DNA of 64,000 nucleotides from Thalassomonas actiniarum. Lineage in GTDB: Bacteria; Pseudomonadota; Gammaproteobacteria; Enterobacterales; Alteromonadaceae. Made by a program: the position numbers and the translations under genes. Under the pieces are notes generated by a model, which was given only the letters and a program-made list of their open reading frames with translations, did not search any database and was not told where the DNA came from. Below, one piece after another: positions 29,424 through 39,118 of the stretch. Where the stretch lies: contig NZ_CP059735.1 of NCBI RefSeq assembly GCF_000948975.2, positions 2,294,001 through 2,358,000 on the forward strand, given 5' to 3'. Numbering within the stretch: the first letter of the stretch is position 1; each line of letters begins with the position of its first letter.

Positions 29424-29778
29424 GAATTTATACCGTTAAAGAGGACCGTTAAAAATTGCTGACGGGCAAGGTAGCATAAAGTAAAAGCGGATTTTGTGGC
29501 ACAGATCAACTTTTTGCTTTAATGCCTGGCATTAGCTTTAGCTAAACGCTTAATTTCAAAAGTCTTACAATATTTGGCAGGTCTTTACTATTACATCAAC
29601 AAGTTGATGAACCGCTGTCACGTAAAGGGCAATGTACAGTTCCGGCCGGGTTTGTTGACAAAATCAAATATTCTCAATAAAGGCGCAGAAGTTATTTTAA
29701 ATCAAAAAAGTACCCCTTGGATGCTTCTACTATAGCTCTACATTTTTTCTTGAATCCTGATCCCAGAAATAAATTGTT
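29424..29778. promoter_or_regulatory. Divergent ubiT/ubiU control region with a palindrome
   Basis: 355 nt without a gene. It contains a perfect 16-bp palindrome, CATCAACAAGTTGATG at 29594-29609. This is not an FNR box: the half sites are in the opposite order to TTGAT-N4-ATCAA. A near-FNR sequence at 29656-29668 (TTGACAAAATCAA) is one base too short. Confidence 0.45.
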
Positions 29779-30774
29779 ATGGAACTCTTGTGCCCGGCAG
29801 GTAACCTACCTGCGCTGAAAACCGCCATTAATAACGGCGCCGATGCAGTCTATATCGGCTTAAAAGATGATACCAATGCCCGGCACTTCGCCGGTTTAAA
29901 TTTTAACGAAACCAAGCTGGATAAAGCCGCGGATTATGTTCACCAGCATGGCAAGAAATTACATGTTGCCATTAATACCTTTGCCCACCCCGACGGCGAA
30001 CAGCGCTGGCACAAGGCGGTGGATAAGGCGGTGGCCATGGGCACAGATGCCCTGATCATTGCCGATATCGGGGTCATGGCCTATGCGGCGGAAAAATATC
30101 CGGATGTTGAGCGCCATGTCTCGGTACAGGCCAGTACCACCAACCTTGAAGCCATCAAATTTTACCATAATAACTTTGGCGTCAGCCGGGTGGTCTTGCC
30201 GCGGGTTTTGTCGGTGCAACAGGTACGGCAACTGGCGAAAAGCTCGCCGGTGGCACTGGAAGTTTTTGCCTTTGGCAGCCTGTGTATCATGGCGGAAGGC
30301 CGCTGTTACCTTTCTTCTTATATGACAGGTGAATCCCCCAATACCGTGGGTGCCTGCTCTCCGGCGAAATATGTGCGCTGGCAGGAAACCGAGGAAGGTC
30401 TGGAAAGCCGGTTAAACAATGTCTTAATCGACCGCTACCAGCGCGATGAACATGCCGGTTACCCGACCTTATGCAAAGGGCGTTTCGAAGTGGAAGACAA
30501 TGTCTATCACGCCCTGGAAGAGCCCACCAGCTTAAATACCCTGGAGCTTATTCCCGAGCTGGCGGCTATGGGCATCGTTTCGGTAAAAATTGAAGGACGC
30601 CAGCGCAGCCCGGCTTATGTCGAGCAGGTGGCAAAAACCTGGCGCGCGGCCTTGGACAGGTACCAGCAAACGCCACAGGATTTCACCCTGGAGCAAAGCT
30701 GGATGCAGACCCTGGCCAATTTATCGGAAGGGGCGCAAACCACTTTAGGGGCCTACCACAGGAAGTGGCAGTAG
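29779..30774 (+). CDS. ubiU: UbiU, 4Fe-4S hydroxylase component of anaerobic ubiquinone synthesis
   Basis: A 331-residue member of the U32 peptidase-like family. The four Fe-S cluster ligands of E. coli UbiU are conserved at the same numbers: Cys169, Cys176, Cys193 and Cys232 (SLCIMAEGRCYLSS, GACSP, TLCKGR). With UbiV it forms the complex that hydroxylates the ubiquinone ring without O2, using prephenate as oxygen donor in E. coli. The N-terminus MELLCPAGNLPALK is typical. ubiV follows after 76 nt. With the hydrogenase genes at the window end this suggests a facultative anaerobic respiratory life. Confidence 0.96.
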   Translation: MELLCPAGNLPALKTAINNGADAVYIGLKDDTNARHFAGLNFNETKLDKAADYVHQHGKKLHVAINTFAHPDGEQRWHKAVDKAVAMGTDALIIADIGVMAYAAEKYPDVERHVSVQASTTNLEAIKFYHNNFGVSRVVLPRVLSVQQVRQLAKSSPVALEVFAFGSLCIMAEGRCYLSSYMTGESPNTVGACSPAKYVRWQETEEGLESRLNNVLIDRYQRDEHAGYPTLCKGRFEVEDNVYHALEEPTSLNTLELIPELAAMGIVSVKIEGRQRSPAYVEQVAKTWRAALDRYQQTPQDFTLEQSWMQTLANLSEGAQTTLGAYHRKWQ

Positions 30775-30850
30775 TTTTTCCACAGCAGCCGATGCCTGCT
30801 TTTATTGAATACTATTTATTTATCCCTTTGAAAAAAGAGAGAACGAACAA

Positions 30851-31732
30851 ATGAAATTTTCCCTCGGCCCCAGTTTATTTTTTTGGCCTAAGCAAGAAGT
30901 GCATGATTATTACCAAAGGGCAAGTGACAGCAGCGCCGACATTATTTATCTGGGTGAAACCGTCTGCTCCAAGCGCCGTGAATTACGGGCGAAAGACTGG
31001 CTCGAGCTGGCGCGGCAGCTAAGCACTAATACCGATAAACAAATTGTGGTTTCCACCATGACCCTGCTGGAGTCTCCGGCGGAAATCCAGGTGATGCGCC
31101 GTTTGTGCGATAACGGCGATTTATTGGTGGAAGCCAATGATCTCAGTGCGGTGCAGATGATGCACGAGCTGAAATTGCCTTTTGTGCTCGGCCCGGCCAT
31201 TAACTGTTACAACCTGGCCACCCTGAAAGTGTTTTTAAAGCAGGGGCTGGTGCGCTGGGTGATGCCGGTAGAGCTTTCCGGTGACTGGCTGCGGCAGCTG
31301 TTGCAGGAAGCGGAGCAGGAAAATATCCGCCATCAGTTCGAATGTGAAGTTTTTTCCTGGGGTTATTTACCGCTGGCCTATTCCGCCCGCTGTTTTACCG
31401 CCCGCTCTGAAGACAGGCCCAAAGACGACTGCCAGTACTGCTGTATCAATTATCCTCAGGGGCGAAAAATGAACAGCCGGGAAGGGGAGCGGGTGTTTGT
31501 GCTTAACGGTATTCAGACCATGTCGGGTTATCAATACAACCTGGTCAACGAAGTACCGCAAATGCAAGCCATGGGAGTCGATATTGCCCGCATCAGCGCG
31601 GATAGTGATGCCGCCTTTATGCAATTGAATAACTTTAAGGCGCAGCTGACGGCGCCACAGCATAAAGCACTTGTTTCTACCAATGAATGTAACGGTTACT
31701 GGCATCAGATCCCGGGTATGTCGATAGCCTGA
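30851..31732 (+). CDS. ubiV: UbiV, 4Fe-4S partner of UbiU
   Basis: A 293-residue U32-like protein. The cluster cysteines are readable as Cys39 (GETVCSKRRE), Cys181 (SARCFTAR), Cys194 and Cys198 (DDCQYCC), matching E. coli UbiV at 39, 180, 193 and 197. Forms a heterodimer with UbiU and is needed for O2-independent ring hydroxylation. Preceded by AAAGAGAGAACG. The gene downstream, 81 nt on, is a ThDP enzyme that is not part of the known ubiquinone pathway. Confidence 0.96.
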   Translation: MKFSLGPSLFFWPKQEVHDYYQRASDSSADIIYLGETVCSKRRELRAKDWLELARQLSTNTDKQIVVSTMTLLESPAEIQVMRRLCDNGDLLVEANDLSAVQMMHELKLPFVLGPAINCYNLATLKVFLKQGLVRWVMPVELSGDWLRQLLQEAEQENIRHQFECEVFSWGYLPLAYSARCFTARSEDRPKDDCQYCCINYPQGRKMNSREGERVFVLNGIQTMSGYQYNLVNEVPQMQAMGVDIARISADSDAAFMQLNNFKAQLTAPQHKALVSTNECNGYWHQIPGMSIA

Positions 31733-31813
31733 GACAGAGAACAAAAATGGGTAATGTCGGCAAATATCCAGACGCGTTGTTAACAGAGCAGATTAAGTAA
31801 TTAGGTAAATGTT

Positions 31814-33625
31814 ATGAAAGAAAAAATCAACCACTACATCGAGAACTTTGGCGCTGAATATAGCGCCAGCCTGCCGTCTTTGGGACAGTTGATGGCGCAA
31901 ACCCTGCGCTTTTTCGGTAGCCGCCGTATTTATGGTGTCGGTGGAGATTTTGCCGCCAACTTGATCACCGCCTTTGAAGATGAGCTGGACATTTGTCCCT
32001 CGAGTAATGAAATGCATGCCGGGTTTACCGCGTGCGGCCAGGCGGAAGTGGAAGGTTTGGGGGTATGCCTGACCACCTATACCGTGGGCAGTTTACCCTG
32101 TGTCTCGGCGGCAGCGCTGGCATTAACGGAAAAATTGCCGGTGATATTTATTTCCGGCGCCCCGGGAGAAAGTGAAATTAATCATATGGCGCTGCATCAT
32201 ACCGTCAGTTCCTGCTCCACCTGGCGCTCTGAATATGATGCGGCATTAGAGTCGTTTAAGGCGCTGGGCATTCGCTCGGAGCGTTTGCAGGGCCAGCGGA
32301 ACCCGGGACAGCCCAATGTTGCCGGTGAGCACTTTTTCCGTCTGGTGGCCCATGCCTATCTAAATAAAGAGCCGGTTTTTATCGAAGTGCCCCGGGACCT
32401 GGTTGCAGATAAAACCCAGGCAATAGAATTTCCTCCCTCCCTGTGTCAGTTGCCGCAGGAAGTGTTTTTGCTTAAAGGTGTCTCCCTGGTGGCCCGGCAA
32501 GTCGTAGAGAAATTACTGGCGGCAAATAAACCTTTATTGTACTTGGGAGAAAAAGCCAAGCTCAACAAGGAGTTGTTGGCTGTGGTCAAACGCTTTTGCC
32601 ATCAGTATCAGATTCCCTATACCACCACCTGGTTTGCCAAAGGGGTATTGGATGAGTTTGAGCCCCTGAGCCTTGGCGCTTACAACGGGGTATTTACCGA
32701 TGAGCAGGTACGTAACTATATTGAAAACGAAGTGGACTATGTATTGGAAGTGGCCACCAGTATCTATCAGTTAGATACCAATACCGCTTTTGATACCGGA
32801 ACCCATCTGTTGAATGATTTTGAAAATAAAACCATTTTAAAAGGCACATCGCAGCTGGAAAAAGATCTGATCGGTATTTTTGAGCAGTTACTAAGCGCAG
32901 ATATCCCGGTGTTTGATTTTACTCCGCCAAAGAGCACCGGCGGTGAGTTATTTGCCGATGAAAAAATCGACTTTCATAATTTAACCCGGGTACTCAATAG
33001 TCTGCAAAGCCTGGATCAAAGGGCCTATGTTTATTTTCCTGAAATCGGTAACTCTTATTTTGCTTCCTATAGCCTGAAAACGCGGATGTCTTCGCTTGGC
33101 CGCAGCTGGTTAACCAATCCCTGGTATGCGGCCATGGGCACCAGTTTGCCTTATGCCCGGGCGGCCTGTAAGCAGTTGCAGCAGCTGGGGGCGGGAAAAG
33201 CCGCCACTGAGAACGATGTTGCCGTGGTGATCACCGGCGACGGTGGTTTTAATTTTCAATTAAATGATTTGATTCATTTTTTACGGGATGATTTAAGCGT
33301 CATTATCATCTATATGCGCAATGACATTTTCCATTTAGGCAAAAACAGCGATGCCGAAATTTATCACTGCTCGGATAAAAATTTTGATGTGATAAGTCTG
33401 GTTAAAGCCTATGGCGGTGAAGGAAAGCGGTGCAGCACGGTGGCCGGGTTCAGGGATTATTTCAGTGCCTGCGCCGATGAAAATAGCGGCATTAAACTCA
33501 TTGAAGTGCCTGCCAGCCTGGAAGAGCAGTACCAGTGCCGCGAGATCAGTTTGTTGAACTTATATATCAAGGCAAGAAACGGTATACCGCAGGCGGTTAT
33601 CGACTGGAATGAGATCAAGCGTTAG
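31814..33625 (+). CDS. ThDP-dependent 2-keto acid decarboxylase-like protein (PDC/IPDC family)
   Basis: A 603-residue homologue of pyruvate/indolepyruvate decarboxylases. Residues of the Zymomonas enzyme that can be placed: Asp27 as Asp45 (VGGDFA), Glu50 as Glu66 (SSNEMHAGF), His113/His114 as His128/His129 (ALHHTVS), and the Mg-ThDP ligands Asp440/Asn467 as Asp476 (TGDGGF) and Asn503. Two differences: the usual NN of the ThDP motif is Arg502-Asn503, and catalytic Glu473 corresponds to Gly509. It should bind the cofactor, but substrate and reaction may differ from pyruvate decarboxylation. It sits between ubiV and roxA on the same strand; both gaps are short (81 and 41 nt). Confidence 0.85.
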   Translation: MKEKINHYIENFGAEYSASLPSLGQLMAQTLRFFGSRRIYGVGGDFAANLITAFEDELDICPSSNEMHAGFTACGQAEVEGLGVCLTTYTVGSLPCVSAAALALTEKLPVIFISGAPGESEINHMALHHTVSSCSTWRSEYDAALESFKALGIRSERLQGQRNPGQPNVAGEHFFRLVAHAYLNKEPVFIEVPRDLVADKTQAIEFPPSLCQLPQEVFLLKGVSLVARQVVEKLLAANKPLLYLGEKAKLNKELLAVVKRFCHQYQIPYTTTWFAKGVLDEFEPLSLGAYNGVFTDEQVRNYIENEVDYVLEVATSIYQLDTNTAFDTGTHLLNDFENKTILKGTSQLEKDLIGIFEQLLSADIPVFDFTPPKSTGGELFADEKIDFHNLTRVLNSLQSLDQRAYVYFPEIGNSYFASYSLKTRMSSLGRSWLTNPWYAAMGTSLPYARAACKQLQQLGAGKAATENDVAVVITGDGGFNFQLNDLIHFLRDDLSVIIIYMRNDIFHLGKNSDAEIYHCSDKNFDVISLVKAYGGEGKRCSTVAGFRDYFSACADENSGIKLIEVPASLEEQYQCREISLLNLYIKARNGIPQAVIDWNEIKR

Positions 33626-33666
33626 GCCAGGGGAAGGTAAAGGTTAAAGGGTTAGGAGGGGTTATT

Positions 33667-34851
33667 ATGTATCAGTTACAATTATCAGATCTTACCAAGA
33701 AAGAATTCCTGAGGGATTACTGGCAAAAAAAACCTGTGGTTATTACCCGGGGGTTTAGCGATTTCCAGGATCCCTTATCGGCGGACGAACTGGCGGGGTT
33801 GGCGACCATGGATCAGGTTGAGTCGCGTCTGATCTCCCTGGTTGACGGGCAATGGCAGGCGGAATTTGGTCCGTTTCAGTCATTTGAGCATTTAGGAGAT
33901 AAAAACTGGTCGTTGGTGGTACAGGCGGTGGATCATTTTTGCGAGCCGGCGGCAGAGCTGATTGAGCCGTTTCGCTTTATTCCTAACTGGCGTCTGGACG
34001 ATCTTATGGTGAGTTTTGCCACTGTGGGCGGCGGTGTTGGCCCCCATATCGATCTTTATGATGTCTTTATCTGCCAGGGCTCGGGTAAACGTCACTGGCG
34101 GGTAGGGGACAGGGGCAACCACCGGGAGTTTGCCGCCCACGAAGCCCTGCTGCATGTCGATCCCTTCGAGGCCATTATTGATGTTGAACTTAACCCGGGA
34201 GATATTTTATATATTCCCCCGGGGTTTCCCCATGAAGGTATTACGCTGGAGACTTCTTTAAGTTTTTCCGTCGGTTTTCGCACCCAATCCCGGGTAAGTT
34301 TATTTAGTGCCCTGGCGGATCATTTAATCGATCAGGATAGCGCCAATGAGCTGATTGAAGATGCCGGGCGGCCATTTTGCAAAGCGCCGGGAGAGATCAA
34401 TGATACGGATTTAGATTTGATCAAAGAGCAGTTTGCCCATGTGCTGGCGGATGAAGCTTTGATGCGCGACTTTATCGGCAGTCATCTTAGCCGGGCAAAA
34501 CATGAACTGGATCGCTGTGAAGAGGAACTTGGCGGTTATACCCAGGCTGATGTCGCCCAGATTTTAGTTGCAGGAGCTGATCCGGATGCGGCGAAGCAAG
34601 GGGGTTATAGTTTGCAAAGATTAGGAGGCTTAAGGGCTTTTTATTTCAGCGATATCCTAAACCGCGGCATATGTTATATCAATGGCGAGCCGGTTTCATT
34701 TGATGTTGCCATAGCGCCTATGGTTAAGCTGCTTTGTGATCAGGTGACTTTATCACCACAGCAGCTGACTCCCTGGCGTGAAAACAGCGCCTTTATAGAT
34801 TTTGTCACCGAACAGGTTAATGCCGGTTACTGGTATTTTGCCCAAGTGTAA
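33667..34851 (+). CDS. roxA: RoxA (YcfD), ribosomal protein uL16 arginine hydroxylase
   Basis: A 394-residue JmjC-type 2-oxoglutarate/Fe(II) oxygenase. It aligns with E. coli YcfD over its length, including QKKPVVITRGF, NWSLVVQAVDHF, VGGGVGPHIDLYDVF and ILYIPPGFPHEG. The Fe ligands are His127, Asp129 and His189. The C-terminal winged-helix part ends in NAGYWYF as in YcfD. The enzyme hydroxylates an arginine of ribosomal protein uL16 (Arg81 in E. coli) and needs O2, in contrast to the ubiUV genes upstream. AGGAGG precedes the ATG. Confidence 0.95.
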   Translation: MYQLQLSDLTKKEFLRDYWQKKPVVITRGFSDFQDPLSADELAGLATMDQVESRLISLVDGQWQAEFGPFQSFEHLGDKNWSLVVQAVDHFCEPAAELIEPFRFIPNWRLDDLMVSFATVGGGVGPHIDLYDVFICQGSGKRHWRVGDRGNHREFAAHEALLHVDPFEAIIDVELNPGDILYIPPGFPHEGITLETSLSFSVGFRTQSRVSLFSALADHLIDQDSANELIEDAGRPFCKAPGEINDTDLDLIKEQFAHVLADEALMRDFIGSHLSRAKHELDRCEEELGGYTQADVAQILVAGADPDAAKQGGYSLQRLGGLRAFYFSDILNRGICYINGEPVSFDVAIAPMVKLLCDQVTLSPQQLTPWRENSAFIDFVTEQVNAGYWYFAQV

Positions 34852-34963
34852 CGGTGACAGATCACAGGCTTTATGTGCCAAGGCTCCCGGCTTAGTCCTT
34901 AAGCCATGATAGCTCCTGCTGTTTTTTGCTGGCAAAGTGGCTAAATCCTTTCGCTTATATAGA

Positions 34964-34989
34964 AAAGCCCTGAGGGAAGTCAGGGCTTT
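34964..34989. terminator. Terminator between roxA and the first subtilase
   Basis: A 10-bp stem (AAAGCCCTGA / TCAGGGCTTT) with a 6-nt loop. T-runs are short on both strands; the better one is on the minus strand, for the protease gene. Confidence 0.65.
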
Positions 34990-35069
34990 GACTATTGTAA
35001 TTTCAGTCTATTGTGATATCCAGGCTTAACTTTCATTCCTTGAATGTTGAGCCTGTTACGCGATAGTGC

Positions 35070-36662
35070 TTAGTTACCTGTCCAATCTAAAGTCACACCG
35101 CTAAAGGTCGAGTAGGCCTTAATGCCGATATGCCAGGTGCCTGCACCCGGATTAGAGAAGGTACAAACCTCATCATTACCATTGAGGTAAGGACGACAAT
35201 CGTAGCTACCAAACCAGCCGGAAGTCGGCTCGCTGCCTTCTTTTACATAAAGATCGGCATCACCGCTGCCGCCGGAAATCTTGATGGTCATAGAGCTGAT
35301 GCCTGCCGGTACGTCAATGCTATGACGGAACCAGTTATTTCTGCTCTCACCTATACCTGAGATACTGCCTTCCAGATCACCCGGTGGTGGTGGTGGCGGA
35401 GGAGTAGTACCACAGCCGTCATTGGTCAGTGCATCGTGTGCAGCTTTGGCTTGAACAATACCGTAACCGTAATAGTTATCGCGGCCAGAAGAACCTTTGT
35501 CTTTGGCGGTATTATTTAAAGCGTCACGAATTTGAGATGCAGTACAGGTAGGGTGGTTACTCCATACCAGGGCGGCGACCCCTGAAACATGAGGTGTTGC
35601 CATGGAAGTACCGCTCCAGCTGGCATAGCCGTTGCCGGTAATGGTGGAGTTGACAGCCACACCCGGTGCGGAGATTTCTACCTGGTTGTTGAATTGTGAA
35701 AATGAAGCAATATTTTCACTGCTGTCAACGGCGCCAACTGACATGACAGAATCATAGGAAGCCGGATAAGACTTAGTGCTGTTACCGTCGTTACCGGCGG
35801 CGGCGATAGATAATACGCCGTTATTAAGGGCTGAGGCAAAAGCATTAGACTCAGAAGTCATGCTGGCGCCGCCACCTAAACTCATGCTGATAACGCTGGC
35901 ACCAGCGGCTTCACATTGTGAAATGGCAGCGATTAAGTCTGAGCCGTAAGCCCAGCTGCCGGAATTGTTGAAGACCTTGACAATATGCAGGCCGACATCA
36001 CCGCTTGGGTTAACGCCAACTACGCCTACACCGTTGCCGCCCAACGCGGCAATAGTCCCGGCAACGTGGCTACCGTGACCATGGCCATCGTCATACCAGT
36101 TTCCGGTGTCGTTACCGTTGCCGTCGTTGTCGTCACCGGTCACGTTTGAACTTCTTAAATCTTCGTGGTTGCGGTTATAGCCGGTGTCAACAATACACAC
36201 TTTCTGGTTGGCTGCAGCAGCATCGCTGACCTGATCTGCCTGCACCATAGTAATACCGTACGGGGTAGACTCTGCCATGATGTTGACATCATCAAGGAGA
36301 TAACGCGGCTGATCCACTTCCACCATCTCAACCTGGTCGTTATTTAATAAATTAGCGACATCGGAAGGGTTGATTTCAATAGCAACACCATTGATACGGT
36401 CTAAGGTACGTATGGTTTTTGCACCATAAGTTTGCATTAAGCTCATTACCGCAGCAGGGGACACCTTACCGTCAGACATGACACTGGCAGTATTTTTGAA
36501 GGTGACCACATAGCGGTTATTTACCAGAGCCGGCTTAATGTCGCCCGGGCCGTTAAACGTGGCTTCGGCGGCGACAGTAGTGTTAATCGATCCTAAAACG
36601 GCAATGGCGACAGCGCCTAAGGTAAATCCTTTTGCTAGTCCTTTAATATGCTTGTTCATCAT
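35070..36662 (-). CDS. Secreted subtilisin-like serine protease with PPC domain (copy 1)
   Basis: A 530-residue S8 protease precursor. A signal peptide (cleaved near TVAA) is followed by an I9-type propeptide (YVVTFKNT, GVAIEI), then the catalytic domain with Asp159 (CIVDTGY), His196 (HGSHVAG) and Ser353 (GTSMATPHVSG). A Pro-rich linker leads to a C-terminal PPC domain (SGGSGDADLYVKEG, CTFSNPGAGTWHIGI), usually removed on maturation. Secreted for protein degradation outside the cell. A second copy lies 748 nt upstream on the same strand and differs mainly in the linker and PPC part. Confidence 0.96.
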   Translation of the reverse strand: MMNKHIKGLAKGFTLGAVAIAVLGSINTTVAAEATFNGPGDIKPALVNNRYVVTFKNTASVMSDGKVSPAAVMSLMQTYGAKTIRTLDRINGVAIEINPSDVANLLNNDQVEMVEVDQPRYLLDDVNIMAESTPYGITMVQADQVSDAAAANQKVCIVDTGYNRNHEDLRSSNVTGDDNDGNGNDTGNWYDDGHGHGSHVAGTIAALGGNGVGVVGVNPSGDVGLHIVKVFNNSGSWAYGSDLIAAISQCEAAGASVISMSLGGGASMTSESNAFASALNNGVLSIAAAGNDGNSTKSYPASYDSVMSVGAVDSSENIASFSQFNNQVEISAPGVAVNSTITGNGYASWSGTSMATPHVSGVAALVWSNHPTCTASQIRDALNNTAKDKGSSGRDNYYGYGIVQAKAAHDALTNDGCGTTPPPPPPPGDLEGSISGIGESRNNWFRHSIDVPAGISSMTIKISGGSGDADLYVKEGSEPTSGWFGSYDCRPYLNGNDEVCTFSNPGAGTWHIGIKAYSTFSGVTLDWTGN

Positions 36663-37332
36663 TCTCTCAACTCGTAATAATTAATAATTGAGTAGCTGCC
36701 TTAGTCCTTTATCTCCATGAAGGGCGGCTACAGCGATACCGGGTTGACTAAGTTATTATTGTTTGAGCCTGTTGATATGGCCCATGTTTCATTATCCAGC
36801 CCGGTATAAACTAAGTACTGGCTTGTTGCACTGAGGTGCACGCTTAATTGCGTAATAGCTGTTCTAAAATCACTTAGTAATTAAAAAAGGTAGTCGAGAA
36901 AATGAAGAGATCAAATTTTTTTTACTATTTTTGCACTCAATGTTCACAAGTTAAACAAATTTGTTACATTGAGGTGTTAAAAGTAAAGTTGTTAAGTTAT
37001 TGTTTTTAATTGTTTATATCTTTCGGCTGGCGCAGAATTATCCAACTTCAAAGCAGAAGAATTATTTTCATAAAAAAGCAAAAAAATAATTTTCAGTTGG
37101 TAAAAAGTAGTGATTTTTTAAGAAAAAGCAAAGCCATATTTCAGCCAAGTTTCAACAGCTTGTCTGGTTTTTATCGTTCAAAGGTTCTCAGCCGGTGCTC
37201 ACAGCTAAAAATGAAGGTTTGTTTATAACTACACAGAGATCAGGTTTTTGGGGCGTTTGCCTTTATCAAGGCAGGGGCTCACAGTGAAAGCTTAGTCACG
37301 GGTAAAGCTAAGCAAACCCTGAAATAAGCCAT
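36663..37332. other. Intergenic region between the protease copies
   Basis: 670 nt without a credible gene. It contains the copy of the upstream element found ahead of the other protease (36866-36920) and a shared 14-nt piece, ACTAAGTACTGGCT, at 36810-36823. The rest is AT-rich. Confidence 0.5.
36866..36920. repeat. Duplicated upstream element, copy 1
   Basis: About 55 nt nearly identical to 39119-39173: shared blocks AAAATCACTTAGTAA, AAAAAAGGTAGTCGAGAAAA and TCAAATTTTT. It lies about 205 nt before the start of protease copy 1. Confidence 0.75.
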
Positions 37333-37366
37333 AAAAAAGGCAGCCCCGATCACTCAGGGCTGCCTT
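37333..37366 (-). terminator. Terminator of protease copy 2
   Basis: Stem AAGGCAGCCC / GGGCTGCCTT with six T following on the minus strand, 45 nt past the stop of the upstream protease gene. Confidence 0.85.
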
Positions 37367-37410
37367 ATCATTACCAATATGTTATCGGCGTGATTAAACC
37401 GTGTAAGCTG

Positions 37411-38985
37411 TTATTGATAATTCCAGCTTAAGGTTACACCGCTATAGGCTGAATAGGCTCTGACACCGATATGCCAGGTACCTGCACCCGGGTTGGAGAA
37501 AGTACACACCTCGTCATTACCGTATTCGTACGGGCGACAATCCCAGCGGGAAGTGGTTGGCCTGCTGCCTTCGTTAACATATAAGTCAGCATCACCGGTG
37601 CCGCCTGAAATTGTCACCGTTAATGAACTTACACCTGCCGGCATATCAAATGAGAAGCGCTTCCAGCCGGTATTTTTAGACAAGTTCTCATGGGTTTCGC
37701 CGTCGCCGTCTGGCGGCTCAACGATAGGACCGCCGACATCACAACCTTCTGCGCTAATGGCATCGACAGCGGCTTTGGCCTGGACGATACCGTAACCATA
37801 GCTGGTATCACGTCCGGAAGCACCTTTGTCTTTGGCCGTCATATTCAGGGCATTACGAATTTGCGCCGCAGTACATGAGGTATGGTGACTCCAGACTAAC
37901 GCAGCAACACCTGAAACATGCGGGGTTGCCATGGAAGTACCACTCCAGCTGGCGTAACCGCCCGGGATGGTAGAGTTGACAGCCACGCCCGGTGCGGCGA
38001 TTTCCACCTGGCTGTTGTATTGTGAGAAGGACGCTTTGTTTTCACTGCTGTCAACAGCGGCAACCGACATAACTGCGTCATAAGAGGCCGGGTAAGACAT
38101 GGTGCTGTTGCCGTCATTACCGGCAGCGGCGATGGATAAAACGCCGTTATTCAATGCCGATTGAAAGGCATTGGCTTCAGAGTTCATGCTGGCGCCGCCG
38201 CCTAAACTCATGCTGATAACACTGGCGCCGGCGGCTTCACATTGTGAAATGGCCGCGATCAGGTCTGAGCCATAAGCCCAGTTGCCGGAGTCGTTAAAGA
38301 CTTTGACGATATGTAAGCCCAGCTGACCGCTTGGGTTAACACCTACCACACCGGTATTGTTGCCGCCCAGGGCCGCAATGGTACCGGCAACATGGCTGCC
38401 GTGGCCATGACCGTCATTGTTCCAGTTGCCGGTATCGTTGCCGTTACCGTCATTGTCATCGCCGGTGACACCTGAGCTGATCAAGTCTTCATGGCCCAGG
38501 TTATAGCCGGTATCGACGATACAAACTTTTTGGTTGCCCGTGGCAGCATCGCTGACCTGATCTGCCTGTACCATAGTGATGCCGTAAGGCGTGGACTCGG
38601 CCAATACACGCGGGTTATCGAGTATGTAACGGGGCTGATCCACTTCCACCATTTCAATTTGATCGTTATTTAATAAATTTGCGACAGCCGATTGACTCAT
38701 CTCAATGGCGACACCATTGATTCTGTCTAAGGTGCGTACGGTTTTTGCGCCGTAACTGTCCATTAAGCTTTTTGCCCCGGCCGCAGACATTTTACCGCCG
38801 GACATAATAGTGGCAGTATTTTTGAAAGTGACTACGTAACGTTCATTGACAACCGCCGGTTTTATATCGCCGGGGCCGTTAAAGGTGGCTTCTGCCGCTA
38901 CGCCGGTGTTGATTGATGCTAAAACGGCAACGCTGATTGCTCCAAGGGTAAATCCTTTCGCTAGTCCTTTAATATTTTTAGTCAT
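37411..38985 (-). CDS. Secreted subtilisin-like serine protease with PPC domain (copy 2)
   Basis: A 524-residue paralogue of the protease at 35070-36662, near-identical through long stretches of signal peptide, propeptide and catalytic domain. The triad is Asp158, His195 and Ser351 in the same motifs. The linker differs (no poly-Pro run; VGGPIVEPPDGDG), and the PPC domain has diverged more (SGGTGDADLYVNEG). Same architecture and presumably secreted. Tandem orientation and similar upstream DNA indicate duplication of a whole gene unit. It has its own terminator. Confidence 0.96.
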   Translation of the reverse strand: MTKNIKGLAKGFTLGAISVAVLASINTGVAAEATFNGPGDIKPAVVNERYVVTFKNTATIMSGGKMSAAGAKSLMDSYGAKTVRTLDRINGVAIEMSQSAVANLLNNDQIEMVEVDQPRYILDNPRVLAESTPYGITMVQADQVSDAATGNQKVCIVDTGYNLGHEDLISSGVTGDDNDGNGNDTGNWNNDGHGHGSHVAGTIAALGGNNTGVVGVNPSGQLGLHIVKVFNDSGNWAYGSDLIAAISQCEAAGASVISMSLGGGASMNSEANAFQSALNNGVLSIAAAGNDGNSTMSYPASYDAVMSVAAVDSSENKASFSQYNSQVEIAAPGVAVNSTIPGGYASWSGTSMATPHVSGVAALVWSHHTSCTAAQIRNALNMTAKDKGASGRDTSYGYGIVQAKAAVDAISAEGCDVGGPIVEPPDGDGETHENLSKNTGWKRFSFDMPAGVSSLTVTISGGTGDADLYVNEGSRPTTSRWDCRPYEYGNDEVCTFSNPGAGTWHIGVRAYSAYSGVTLSWNYQ

Positions 38986-39118
38986 GTTTTTCTCAATAGT
39001 TAGTGATTAAAAACTCAATATCCGCCTTAATCCTTTATCTCCTTTATGGCGGTTACGGTGACACTAAGTACTGGCTGTTGAAGTAATAAGGGGTGGCTTA
39101 TTTTTCAGCAGGTGCTCG

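Noticed and set aside
29656-29668. FNR-like site TTGACAAAATCAA upstream of ubiU
   Set aside because: The spacer is one base short of the TTGAT-N4-ATCAA consensus and the left half has a mismatch.
31747-31800. 17-codon frame between ubiV and the ThDP enzyme gene
   Set aside because: Too short and without clear ribosome site; probably leader sequence.
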